From NCBI GenBank assembly GCA_016866995.1, contig VGKQ01000006.1:1-48661 (forward strand): DNA of 48,661 nt, in the 5' to 3' direction. The translations under genes and the position numbers were made by a program. Within the stretch, counting starts at the first letter, position 1, and each line of letters starts with the position of its first letter. Below are positions 17,160-25,762 of this stretch, in pieces. The DNA is from Candidatus Pacearchaeota archaeon (GTDB lineage Archaea > Nanobdellota > Nanobdellia > Pacearchaeales > GW2011-AR1). The notes under the pieces were generated by a model that saw nothing but the letters and a program-made list of their open reading frames with translations, did no database searches and was not told where the DNA came from.

Positions 17160-17821
17160 ATCTCTTTCTCCAATTTTATAGCTTTTATTCCAAACTCAAA
17201 GCACAATTTTACAAAATTATCAGCATCTTTTTCCGAGCCCGCAACAGCTCCATAATGCATTGGAATCGCAAGAGTTGGCTTGATTAAAGAAGCAGCCTCA
17301 GCAGCCTCGCTCGCATCCATTGTATAATTCCCCCCAACAGGCAACAAAGCAATAAACTCATTTCCCTGTTTGCCATATCCTGTCAATTTTTCCATTTCTG
17401 GAATTTTATCTGTGTCTCCTGCATGATAAATTATAATATTTTCAAACTTGATAATATAACCCATCCATCCTTCTGATTTTGGATGAAACTGCTTTTTAGG
17501 ATTATAAGCCGGAACAGCCTGTATTCTTATTCCTTCAAAATTTAATTCATCTCCCAGCTCAATAATCTGCATATTCACATCTTCTATTCTTGTAATCTTG
17601 CTCTGGCAGTCAGCAGAAACAACAATAATTGTTCCTTTCTTGACAATTTTTTCAATATCAGCAAGAGAACAGTGGTCATAATGTCCGTGACTTGCAAGAA
17701 TTATGTCGGCTTTAGGCAGATTTTCAGAGATATTGTAAGGATCAATATAAATTTTTTTATCATTTTCAATTAAAAACCCGGAATTTCCCAAAAATTTCAG
17801 ATTAATTTTTCCTATTCTCAT
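17156..17821 (-). CDS. metal-dependent hydrolase, metallo-beta-lactamase fold (UPF0173-like)
   Basis: ILASHGHYDHCSLADIEKI, IYHAGDTDKIPEM, AIPMHYGAVAGS. Confidence 0.9.
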   Translation of the reverse strand: MRIGKINLKFLGNSGFLIENDKKIYIDPYNISENLPKADIILASHGHYDHCSLADIEKIVKKGTIIVVSADCQSKITRIEDVNMQIIELGDELNFEGIRIQAVPAYNPKKQFHPKSEGWMGYIIKFENIIIYHAGDTDKIPEMEKLTGYGKQGNEFIALLPVGGNYTMDASEAAEAASLIKPTLAIPMHYGAVAGSEKDADNFVKLCFEFGIKAIKLEKEI

Positions 17822-17851
17822 TTTTTAAAAATTCTTCAAATATTTATAAAG

Positions 17852-18364
17852 TTAATCAATCTTTTTCTTAAATAATTTTTCAGCAGGACATCCAATTTTT
17901 CTCTGTTTGCAGTATTTACATGCTATTTTGCCTCTGACAAAAGCATTTCCAGCAGATGTCAGAATAATCAGCAAGACAACCCACAGCAAAACAAGAAAAC
18001 TAAAATTTATTATCAACAAAACAATTCCAATAATAACAGGAATTAAAGAAACAAGAAAATCAGGAATTAAATCTTTCCAGGTTATTTTTCTGTTGCAGAA
18101 ATTTTTTGAATTTCCTTTTTTAAAAAATAAGCTGCTTATTCTTCCTCTTCCAAATGCGCAGGTTTTTCCGTAATAATAGCAGTCAACACAATGCCCTCTC
18201 ATCAGCTTGATTTCCAAGAAAAGAATATAAATCAAATATAAAACAAGCCAGATAATTCCAATCTGTAATATTATAAATATTCCGATTAAATAAATTCCTA
18301 TTGAAACAAGATTTGTCAGAAATACAGCCCATAATGGATAATTCTCGCAATATTTTTCTTTCAT
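17852..18364 (-). CDS. hypothetical membrane protein with Cys-rich motifs
   Basis: Four hydrophobic segments; GHCVDCYYYGKTCAFGRG and CKYCKQRKIGCPA. Confidence 0.7.
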   Translation of the reverse strand: MKEKYCENYPLWAVFLTNLVSIGIYLIGIFIILQIGIIWLVLYLIYILFLEIKLMRGHCVDCYYYGKTCAFGRGRISSLFFKKGNSKNFCNRKITWKDLIPDFLVSLIPVIIGIVLLIINFSFLVLLWVVLLIILTSAGNAFVRGKIACKYCKQRKIGCPAEKLFKKKID

Positions 18365-18421
18365 TTTAAATCTCTTCAGAATTTAAAAGGCTGAAAAATT
18401 TATTTTTCTTCATCTTTCACC

Positions 18422-18766
18422 TTAGTCAAGAGCCAAGCTGATTTTAATTGCCCTATCAACTTTATTCATTGTAAAATTATCAAGAAATCCTATTCTTTTA
18501 ATTAATCTAGAACTATCAATCGTTCTGATTTGGTTTAGCATAATCGTAGAATCTTTATCTAATCTGGATTCAGATTTTGAAATGAAGATATTAGTCGCAT
18601 ACTCTTTTTTAAATATTTTTGAGGTTATAGCAGCAGTAATTGTAACAGGTGAATATTTATTTCCATTATCATTTTGAATTATTAAAACAGGACGAATTCC
18701 ACCTTGCTCTCTCCCTTTTGTTGGCTCTAAATTAGCTAAAAATATTTCCCCTCTTTTAATTTGCAT
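18422..18766 (-). CDS. MazF/PemK-like endoribonuclease toxin
   Basis: IKRGEIFLANLEPTKGREQGGIRPVLIIQND; directly follows a small antitoxin-like ORF. Confidence 0.88.
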   Translation of the reverse strand: MQIKRGEIFLANLEPTKGREQGGIRPVLIIQNDNGNKYSPVTITAAITSKIFKKEYATNIFISKSESRLDKDSTIMLNQIRTIDSSRLIKRIGFLDNFTMNKVDRAIKISLALD

Positions 18767-18997
18767 TTACCACTCCCAATCGTCAAGATTTTCAATTGAT
18801 TCAAACTCTTTTGTTATTTTCAGGCTTTCTTCAGCCATTTCCTTATAACCCTCAATTAACAATTGCTCCTGCTCTTTTTTGCATTTTTCAGCAATTTTCA
18901 TTAAATTTAAAATTACTTGCTCATAAGTTTCTTTATTAGTTTTCATTCTATCAAGTGCACTTTTCACATTCTCATTAAGCTGTATCGTGGTTACCAT
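18767..18997 (-). CDS. antitoxin (RHH/DUF7557-like)
   Basis: MVTTIQLNENVKSALDRMKTNKETYEQVILNLM; adjacent to MazF-like ORF. Confidence 0.8.
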   Translation of the reverse strand: MVTTIQLNENVKSALDRMKTNKETYEQVILNLMKIAEKCKKEQEQLLIEGYKEMAEESLKITKEFESIENLDDWEW

Positions 18998-19000
18998 ATA

Positions 19001-19019
19001 ACTATAGTCAAACTATAGT
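19001..19019. promoter_or_regulatory. Tandem palindromes ACTATAGT at the TA operon promoter
   Basis: ACTATAGT (19001-19008) and ACTATAGT (19012-19019) directly upstream of the antitoxin ATG. Confidence 0.5.
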
Positions 19020-19047
19020 TTATATATCTTTTGGTTTTTAGACTCTT

Positions 19048-19075
19048 GGGAGTTAATCCTTAGGATTAAATCTCC
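19048..19075. repeat. hairpin repeat copy 1
   Basis: GGGAGTTAATCCTTAGGATTAAATCTCC; similar to 20020-20045. Confidence 0.4.
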
Positions 19076-19201
19076 TACATAAACCGAATAACTTCTGATT
19101 AAAAAAGTTTAGGGTAGTGGCTGGGCGTATTACCAAAAAGTTTAGCGCTGTGGAAAGGAGTTGAACTAAATGTTTATAAATATATAATAAGTAAATTAAT
19201 T

Positions 19202-19984
19202 ATGAAAAGAGGAACTTATATAATAATAGCCATTTTTGTAGTGATAGTAATTATGGTAGTAGGATTTTATATCTTTAAAAGTTTAAATGAAAAAGATACA
19301 TCTTCACAAAATCAAGATATTCAAAATCAAAGTATAAACACCCAAACCAAGTCAAATATTGAAAATACTAATACTGAAGAAAATGAAAATCAAAGTAATA
19401 CGGGTCAAGGAAAAATGGTTATTGCATATGGCAACGAAGTTCAACAAGGAATAGCGATTTACAATCAATATAATCCAGAAGAGTGCTTATACAGTATATT
19501 TTTTGCTTGCGATGTCTTTGAAAATGGATGTGATGATGAAGGCATAATGGATTATTGTAAGAATAAATGTGTAGAAACGGGTGGTAGACCTTCAGGGACT
19601 GGAGGATTTGCGAGACTACAAAATGAAGGAGTTATTAATGCTGTACAATGTTTTTGTAGTCAGTGCCTCTCATCTGAAACTGGAGAAAAGAATTTTGAAT
19701 TTGTTAACACAAGAACATTATGCAGAGATTCATTTGGGAAGAACGGTATAGAAGTAGTTGTAAAAAACACTGGTTCTTCTGATATTTCAAAAAATGATTG
19801 GGTTGTTCATAAAATAGATGGACAGGAAATAGATGTTTGGCCGTTTGATATAAAGGTGGGGGAATCTGGTCAGGTATTCACAGTGGTTAAGACAAAAGAT
19901 AAAAATTATACTTCTGGAGAACATAATATTGAAGTAGGGTTATCACAAGATAATATAAAAACCACAAAGGTTACTTGCCCATAA
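19202..19984 (+). CDS. hypothetical membrane-anchored secreted protein
   Basis: N-terminal TM IIIAIFVVIVIMVVGFYIF, Asn/Gln-rich linker, Cys-rich and CARDB/FlaG-like C-terminal beta region. Confidence 0.65.
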   Translation: MKRGTYIIIAIFVVIVIMVVGFYIFKSLNEKDTSSQNQDIQNQSINTQTKSNIENTNTEENENQSNTGQGKMVIAYGNEVQQGIAIYNQYNPEECLYSIFFACDVFENGCDDEGIMDYCKNKCVETGGRPSGTGGFARLQNEGVINAVQCFCSQCLSSETGEKNFEFVNTRTLCRDSFGKNGIEVVVKNTGSSDISKNDWVVHKIDGQEIDVWPFDIKVGESGQVFTVVKTKDKNYTSGEHNIEVGLSQDNIKTTKVTCP

Positions 19985-20019
19985 TTAATTTAATTTTTCT
20001 ATTTCCCGAGGAAAATGTT

Positions 20020-20045
20020 GGGAAGTTAATCCTTAAGATTAACTT
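20020..20045. repeat. hairpin repeat copy 2
   Basis: GGGAAGTTAATCCTTAAGATTAACTT; AAGTTAATC/GATTAACTT 9-bp stem. Confidence 0.4.
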
Positions 20046-20077
20046 ATCGTGGGGCGTGTTACCTAAGGATTAAAAAT

Positions 20078-20135
20078 CATTTTTCAAGCATCTTCCCAAC
20101 AGAAAGCATCAAGTTCTAATAATCCCCGCACCAAA
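20078..20135 (-). pseudogene. putative remnant of the gatA 3' end
   Basis: Minus-strand reading NLMLSVGKMLEK* matches GatA C-terminal ESLMLSVAEQ...; 17-bp identity with 21620-21636. Confidence 0.45.
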
Positions 20136-20138
20136 AGG

Positions 20139-20146
20139 TTTAAATA
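20139..20146 (+). promoter_or_regulatory. archaeal TATA box
   Basis: aaaaggTTTAAATA about 50 nt upstream of the 20197 ATG. Confidence 0.5.
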
Positions 20147-20196
20147 GTATTAAATATACTTAACAATATTAATAAATATCATTAAGTATAAATAAA

Positions 20197-21483
20197 ATGA
20201 TAAGGGAAGTAATATACGAATTTTGGGAAAAGGAATTGCCAGAAGTTATTTCAAGAGAAGTTGAAATAGACTCAAGCGATTTGATAAATGATATAGTTGG
20301 AATAAGAAGATGCGGCAAAACTTTTTTGATGTTCAATAAAATAAAAGAGCTACTTAAAAAAGCCGACAAAGAATCAATAGTTTATGTAAATTTTGAGAAC
20401 AGAAAGCTTTTTCCATTAAAAAAAGAATACTTTGATGATATTATAGAGTTAATTCATTCTGAAAATCTTTTGAATAAAGGAAAAGTTTATTTATTCCTGG
20501 ATGAGGTTCAAAAAATAGGAGGATGGGAAAGACATGTAAGAAGCGTCTATGATGAATTTAAAGGAAAAATTAAGATATTTGTTTCAGGTTCAAATGCTTC
20601 CCTCTTAAGCAAGGACTATGGAACATTGCTGACAGGCAGGCATCTATCAAAAACATTAATGCCTCTCTCATTTAGAGAATTCTTGAAATTCAAAAAATAT
20701 GAAATTGAAAAGATTTTGACAGAAAAAGACAGAGCAAACATAAAAAAGTTTCTTGAAGAATACTTAAATTTTGGAGGTTTTCCAGAAGTTGTTCTTTCAG
20801 AAAATAAAGAGCAGATACTAAGCCAATTATTCAATGACATTCTTAGTAAAGATATTTTAAGCAGGAATATAAGAAAAGAAAGCGTTATAGAGGAATTTTC
20901 ATATTATCTCGCAGGAAATGTAAGCTCTTTGCTTAGTTTTAACAAAATGGCAAATTATTTTAAGTCCAGAGGCATAAAAATATCGGTTCCGACAATAGAA
21001 AATTATTTCGGACTGATAAAAAATTCTTTCTTATTTTTTGACAACCTGATTTTTTCTTATAAGATTAAAGACCGGTTTCAAAACCCAAGAAAAATATACT
21101 GCATTGATAATGGCATCTTTAACTTTATTGGGCTGAAATTTAGCAAAGATTATGGAAAACTTTATGAAAATGCAGTTTTTCTTAAATTAAAGAAAAAATC
21201 TTTTGATAATTATTTGATTGATATTTTCTATTGGAAAAACATCCAGCACGAAGAAGTTGATTTTGTTGTAAAAGAAGGATTAAAAGCCAAGCAATTGATA
21301 CAAGTTTGTTATAATGTAGATAATGCAGAAACAAAAAAAAGAGAAGTTAAAGCATTAATAAAAGCAAGTAAGGAATTAAAATGCAAAGATTTGGTTATAA
21401 TCACAAAGGATTATGATGGAAAAGAAAAAATATGCAATAAAAAAATAAAGTTTATTCCTTTGTGGAAATGGCTTTTGGAGTAA
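20197..21483 (+). CDS. AAA+ ATPase with DUF4143-like C-terminus
   Basis: GIRRCGKTFLMF (Walker A), YLFLDEVQKIGGW (Walker B), FVSGSNASLLSKD, C-terminal nuclease-like NIQHEEVDFVVKEG. Confidence 0.9.
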   Translation: MIREVIYEFWEKELPEVISREVEIDSSDLINDIVGIRRCGKTFLMFNKIKELLKKADKESIVYVNFENRKLFPLKKEYFDDIIELIHSENLLNKGKVYLFLDEVQKIGGWERHVRSVYDEFKGKIKIFVSGSNASLLSKDYGTLLTGRHLSKTLMPLSFREFLKFKKYEIEKILTEKDRANIKKFLEEYLNFGGFPEVVLSENKEQILSQLFNDILSKDILSRNIRKESVIEEFSYYLAGNVSSLLSFNKMANYFKSRGIKISVPTIENYFGLIKNSFLFFDNLIFSYKIKDRFQNPRKIYCIDNGIFNFIGLKFSKDYGKLYENAVFLKLKKKSFDNYLIDIFYWKNIQHEEVDFVVKEGLKAKQLIQVCYNVDNAETKKREVKALIKASKELKCKDLVIITKDYDGKEKICNKKIKFIPLWKWLLE

Positions 21484-21593
21484 TACTCTCAACAAAGATT
21501 TAACATCTGGCTTGCACAGAAGAATTAATGAAAAATATAAAATTATTTGAGATTTTCAAACTCTCCATCTCGCAATCCTGTTTGTTAATATAA

Positions 21594-22904
21594 TTATTTA
21601 GTCTCGGAGAATTGCTCGGCAACAGAAAGCATCAAGCTCTCAGAAAATCTCGGGGCAAGAACTTGAAGCCCGACAGGAACATTATCAATCTTCCCAGCAG
21701 GCACACTAATTGCAGGAATTTCAGCTAAATTAGCTAAAACAGTTAAAACATCATAACCATACATCTCCTCAACTGAAATCTTCGAATTAAGTTTATGAGG
21801 CAATCTTGGCACAGTTGGCATAATTATAACATCAACGTCTTTGAAAGCATCTTCAAACTCTTTCTTAATTATGTTTTTAGCCTTAAGAGCACGACGATAA
21901 TACAATCCCTTAAATTCTGCTTTTGAAATCTCGCTCCCTCCTAAAATTCTTCTTAAAACCTCTTCTCCACAGCTTTCCTCAATCTTCTTCCCAAATCTTC
22001 TTCCGTCAAATTTTCTTGTTCCTGAAAAAAATTCAACATAACAAATAGGATAGTAAGTCTGAACTCCTAAATTCACATGCTCAAGTTTAATGTCAACTAA
22101 CTCCCAATTATTTTTCTTCGCAATCTCATTAACTTTATCATCAATTAATTTGTTTATCCTAGAATCTTGTATATTAATTTTAGGAATTCCTATTGTAATT
22201 TTATTTAATTTTTCTAATCTTATTTCCTTGCTCTCAAATGATGTAGCATCTTTCTCATCCTTGCCTTTTATAACATTCAGCAATAAAACAGCATCATCAA
22301 TATTTTTAGAAAAAACTCCAATCTGGTCCAAGCTCATAGATAAATCAATTAAACCATATCTTGAAACTAGTCCATAACTTGGCTTAACTCCTATAACACC
22401 GCAGTGAGAAGCAGGATTTCTTATGCTCCCCCCTGTATCAGAGCCAAGAGCTAAATCACAAAATCCTGCAGCTACAGCAGCAGCTGAGCCAGAACTCGAA
22501 CCACCAGGAATTAAATCCAAGCAAGCAGGATTTTTACAAGGAGAAAATGCAGAAGTTTCCCCAGATGAACCACAAGCAAACTCATCCATATTTGTAATTC
22601 CAATAATTAATCCATCTTCTTTCTTAATTTTTTCAATCACGCTAGCATCATAACCAGAAATATAATCTTTCAAAGTTAAAGAAGCACAACTTGCTTGCAA
22701 ATTTTTCACATTTATATTTGCCTTGACTGCAATAATTTTTCCAGCTAATTTTCCTGCTTTTCCTTTTTCCAGTTTTTTGTCAATTTCTTTTGCTTCTTTC
22801 TCGGAATTAGGATTTATTTGCAAAATTGCATTTATCTTTTTCCCTTTCTGATTGTTTTTTTCAATTTCTTTCAAGTATATCTGAAGTCTCTTTTCTGTTT
22901 CCAT
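21594..22904 (-). CDS. gatA: Asp-tRNA(Asn)/Glu-tRNA(Gln) amidotransferase subunit A
   Basis: Amidase signature PGGSSSGSAAAVAAGFCDLALGSDTGGSIRNPASHCGVIGVKPSYGLVSRYGL. Confidence 0.95.
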   Translation of the reverse strand: METEKRLQIYLKEIEKNNQKGKKINAILQINPNSEKEAKEIDKKLEKGKAGKLAGKIIAVKANINVKNLQASCASLTLKDYISGYDASVIEKIKKEDGLIIGITNMDEFACGSSGETSAFSPCKNPACLDLIPGGSSSGSAAAVAAGFCDLALGSDTGGSIRNPASHCGVIGVKPSYGLVSRYGLIDLSMSLDQIGVFSKNIDDAVLLLNVIKGKDEKDATSFESKEIRLEKLNKITIGIPKINIQDSRINKLIDDKVNEIAKKNNWELVDIKLEHVNLGVQTYYPICYVEFFSGTRKFDGRRFGKKIEESCGEEVLRRILGGSEISKAEFKGLYYRRALKAKNIIKKEFEDAFKDVDVIIMPTVPRLPHKLNSKISVEEMYGYDVLTVLANLAEIPAISVPAGKIDNVPVGLQVLAPRFSESLMLSVAEQFSETK

Positions 22905-23410
22905 ATTTGTCTATTAATTTTTCTTGCTCTTTGTTTTTTTCCACTTTCTAAAATATCTCTGTGGATATGAACTACTGGAACTTCCCACTGCTCATTTTTA
23001 TATGGGTCTCTAAAGTCCATTTCATAATTATGATAATTTTCTGTTCTTGCTTGTCTCATATAACTTGAAAAAATTTTGTTGCATAATCCATGATAAAGCT
23101 CTTTATATGCTCCCTGAAGTTCTGAACTAAGTAATTCAATCAATCCAATAACATCTGTTTCAAAATTAGAAAACACATTTCCAAGAGGATTGTCAAATCT
23201 TGCAAGTTGTTTTAGTTTTTCTACCAATTTTCTTCTTAAAATAAAATTAGGATTTTCTAATCTTAATGAGTATCTTGCTATTTCCTGCTCTGCCCTATCA
23301 ATAATAGAATCAATTGTCTGTTTCGAATCTTCATTTCTAACAATTTGTTCAATTCTCTCTATTAGTTCTGCCTCTTTTGCTTCAATTCTCGGCTCTAATA
23401 AAATTGTCAT
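22871..23410 (-). CDS. hypothetical protein in the gatC-aroQ-gatA cluster
   Basis: 179-aa ORF overlapping gatA start region. Confidence 0.65.
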   Translation of the reverse strand: MTILLEPRIEAKEAELIERIEQIVRNEDSKQTIDSIIDRAEQEIARYSLRLENPNFILRRKLVEKLKQLARFDNPLGNVFSNFETDVIGLIELLSSELQGAYKELYHGLCNKIFSSYMRQARTENYHNYEMDFRDPYKNEQWEVPVVHIHRDILESGKKQRARKINRQIWKQKRDFRYT

Positions 23411-23682
23411 TTCTGCATCTCCTTAGATTCCTTAAATATTAAATTAAACAATTCACTAATAAACTTTCTTGATAACCTTGAATTATTTGCTTCCTTGTTA
23501 ATTATCTCATTTTCTCTCTCACAATCTTCTACTGGAATATGATTTTCTTTTTTTATTTCTCCAATCTTCTTGCTTATTTCAAATCTTTTTTCAATTAATT
23601 TTAATATTTTTGCATCTGTCTTATCTATTTCTCTTCTAAGTTCTGTTATTGCGTCCATTTTCCCTTCTCTGCCTCTATGCAT
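23407..23682 (-). CDS. chorismate mutase (AroQ-type), stand-alone
   Basis: MDAITELRREIDKTDAKILKLIEKRFEISKKIGEIKKENHIPVEDCERENEI...; AroQ catalytic R, R, K, D, R, E, Q positions appear retained; start likely at MDAIT. Confidence 0.82.
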   Translation of the reverse strand: MHRGREGKMDAITELRREIDKTDAKILKLIEKRFEISKKIGEIKKENHIPVEDCERENEIINKEANNSRLSRKFISELFNLIFKESKEMQK

Positions 23683-23891
23683 TCATCTTTTTTTCTTTTT
23701 GCATTCTTAAACATAATTTCTCGAAAATCAGAATCAGTTTTCCATGTCTCAGTCTCATTTCTCTCGCATTCATCTCTCTCAACTCTTGCTTCTTCTAATT
23801 TCTCTTTTTCAATCTTTTCTAGTGCAGAATGAAAATTATCCATAATTTTCTTTGCTTGCTTCAAGATTTCTTCTTTGTCTGGCTGTTTCAT
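23646..23891 (-). CDS. gatC: GatC-like amidotransferase subunit
   Basis: ERDECERNETETWKTDSDFREIMFKNAKRKKDECIEAEKGKW resembles the archaeal GatC C-terminus; upstream of gatA. Confidence 0.65.
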   Translation of the reverse strand: MKQPDKEEILKQAKKIMDNFHSALEKIEKEKLEEARVERDECERNETETWKTDSDFREIMFKNAKRKKDECIEAEKGKWTQ

Positions 23892-23980
23892 ATAATAAGA
23901 AGATAGAAGTATTTTATAAGTTTATTGTTTCTTCAAAGCATCTATGCTCACTACAAATTTGTGATTAATCTGGCTTATTC

Positions 23981-24232
23981 TTAAAGGCACAAACCAGCAG
24001 TTTTTATACTCTTTTTTATTTCTAATAAATTTTTTAAGCTCACTCCAAATTGGTTCTGCCAAGACTTGAAAATCCAGAATTCCTTTTTTAATAGATGATT
24101 GAATACTTTATTATTTTTCATATTTATCTCTAAATCAATTGTATCAAGAACAATAAATTTTTTGTTTGTATCAAGAGCAGGGAAGTAAAAATTTCCAGTG
24201 GCAAGAATTTTAAATTTTCTTTCCATAATCAA
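23981..24232 (-). CDS. hypothetical protein
   Basis: 83-aa ORF adjoining the wHTH ORF. Confidence 0.4.
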   Translation of the reverse strand: MIMERKFKILATGNFYFPALDTNKKFIVLDTIDLEINMKNNKVFNHLLKKEFWIFKSWQNQFGVSLKNLLEIKKSIKTAGLCL

Positions 24233-24585
24233 ACAGGAATTTCAACGCCCTTAACAAGATTCCAGTCTAATCTTATTAATTGCTGGACAGCAGGGTTTTT
24301 TATATTTAACTTATATAAATCAGACTTTCCAACTCTTCGTGTTTTTATTACAATATTATTTTTCTCAAGATTATTCCAGAATGTCTGCAAAGTAGAATAG
24401 GAAACACCAGAATTTCTTGCTATCTCTGTTAAAGGATAATCGTATAATTGAAATCCAATTAAAAAATCCAAAACTCTCATTACCGGATTGCTTCCAAATA
24501 CTTCTATAAAAACTGTTTCGTTTTCCATAGAGATTGTAGGATTCCTGCATTTATAAATGTTTCTATTTATGTTTTTTATTAACAA
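24229..24585 (-). CDS. winged-helix transcriptional regulator
   Basis: MRVLDFLIGFQLYDYPLTEIARNSGVSYSTLQTFWNNLEKNNIVIKTRRVGKSDLYKLN. Confidence 0.7.
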   Translation of the reverse strand: MLIKNINRNIYKCRNPTISMENETVFIEVFGSNPVMRVLDFLIGFQLYDYPLTEIARNSGVSYSTLQTFWNNLEKNNIVIKTRRVGKSDLYKLNIKNPAVQQLIRLDWNLVKGVEIPV

Positions 24586-24663
24586 TTATTGAAATATTAT
24601 TAAATATTTAAAGGGTTTTTTCTTAGAAAAATAGTGGGGATTTAGAACAAAAAAGAGGTAAAA

Positions 24664-24942
24664 ATGGTTTTTAGTGATGAAGATAACATTAAAGCTACTT
24701 TGCTTTATAATCTAAGAAGAAAAAGAATTATTGGAAACAAGCACACTCATTTTGATACATTAAAAAGTGGATTTCCGAGCCATCAAGGAAAAGATGTTGA
24801 TAAAATAGCTCATGAATTAATAAAAAAAGGTTATATCTTAACTAAGCCAACTAATTATGGATTGCAAGTTTCTCTGAATAAAGAAAAAATCCAGGAAATT
24901 GAACTGTTTATAAAAAAAGTTTTGGGGTTAAATTTTGAATAA
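24664..24942 (+). CDS. small hypothetical protein, possible wHTH
   Basis: 92-aa ORF: HQGKDVDKIAHELIKKGYILTKPTNYGLQVSLN. Confidence 0.55.
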   Translation: MVFSDEDNIKATLLYNLRRKRIIGNKHTHFDTLKSGFPSHQGKDVDKIAHELIKKGYILTKPTNYGLQVSLNKEKIQEIELFIKKVLGLNFE

Positions 24943-24960
24943 AAACTAAGTTTTATAAAG

Positions 24961-25728
24961 TTATTCAGAATTCCATAATTTTCTTAATTTATCCTTGCTT
25001 CTTAACAAGTCTTTATTATTGCCCTTAAAAATTTCTAAAGTAATAGTCCCATCATAATCATATTTTCTCAATTCTCTTATAACTTTTTCAATATCAATAT
25101 TTCCTTTTCCTAATGGCAGATGCTCATCTTCTTTTCCATGATTGTCATGCAAATGTATATGCACTAATTTTTTATGAAATTTTTTTATAAAATCATTTAT
25201 TTTTTTCTTATATAGATTTGCATGCCCTATATCTAAATGAAAATATAATTCAGAAACATTGCTTAAAATTTTTGAAACATTTTTAAGATTGTCTCTTTCT
25301 GTATCAATTGGCTCATACATCAAGCGAAGATTGTAATTTCTTGATATTTTTACTAATTTTTTTAGTGTTTCAATTTGATATTCAACTCCTTCATTATCAG
25401 AAAAAATACTTGGAGGCCAAAATGCATGAATTGTAACATACTCGACTTTCAATTGCCTAAAAATCTTAAAATATCTTTCAGCTTCTTTAATTGCACATTC
25501 TCTAATTAATTTTATAGGAGAACCTATAGGAAGATACCATGCAGTATGCCCGACTGCAGATAAATTATATTTTTTTAATATTGATTTAACTTGAGCAATA
25601 TTAATTTTTTCAGGAACAGCAATATCCTCTTCTAAAAACAAATCAACAAAATCAAATTTATGCTTGCCTATCCATTCAATTCTTTTGATTACATCTTTTC
25701 TTGGGTGAATAATATATCCTATTTTCAT
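24961..25728 (-). CDS. sugar phosphate isomerase/epimerase (xylose isomerase-like TIM barrel)
   Basis: VTIHAFWPP, LMYEPIDTE, HLDIGHANL, HIHLHDNHGKEDEHLPLGKGNID. Confidence 0.88.
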   Translation of the reverse strand: MKIGYIIHPRKDVIKRIEWIGKHKFDFVDLFLEEDIAVPEKINIAQVKSILKKYNLSAVGHTAWYLPIGSPIKLIRECAIKEAERYFKIFRQLKVEYVTIHAFWPPSIFSDNEGVEYQIETLKKLVKISRNYNLRLMYEPIDTERDNLKNVSKILSNVSELYFHLDIGHANLYKKKINDFIKKFHKKLVHIHLHDNHGKEDEHLPLGKGNIDIEKVIRELRKYDYDGTITLEIFKGNNKDLLRSKDKLRKLWNSE

Positions 25729-25762
25729 GTCTATTAATAAGAATTAAGTTTTATAAATCTAA

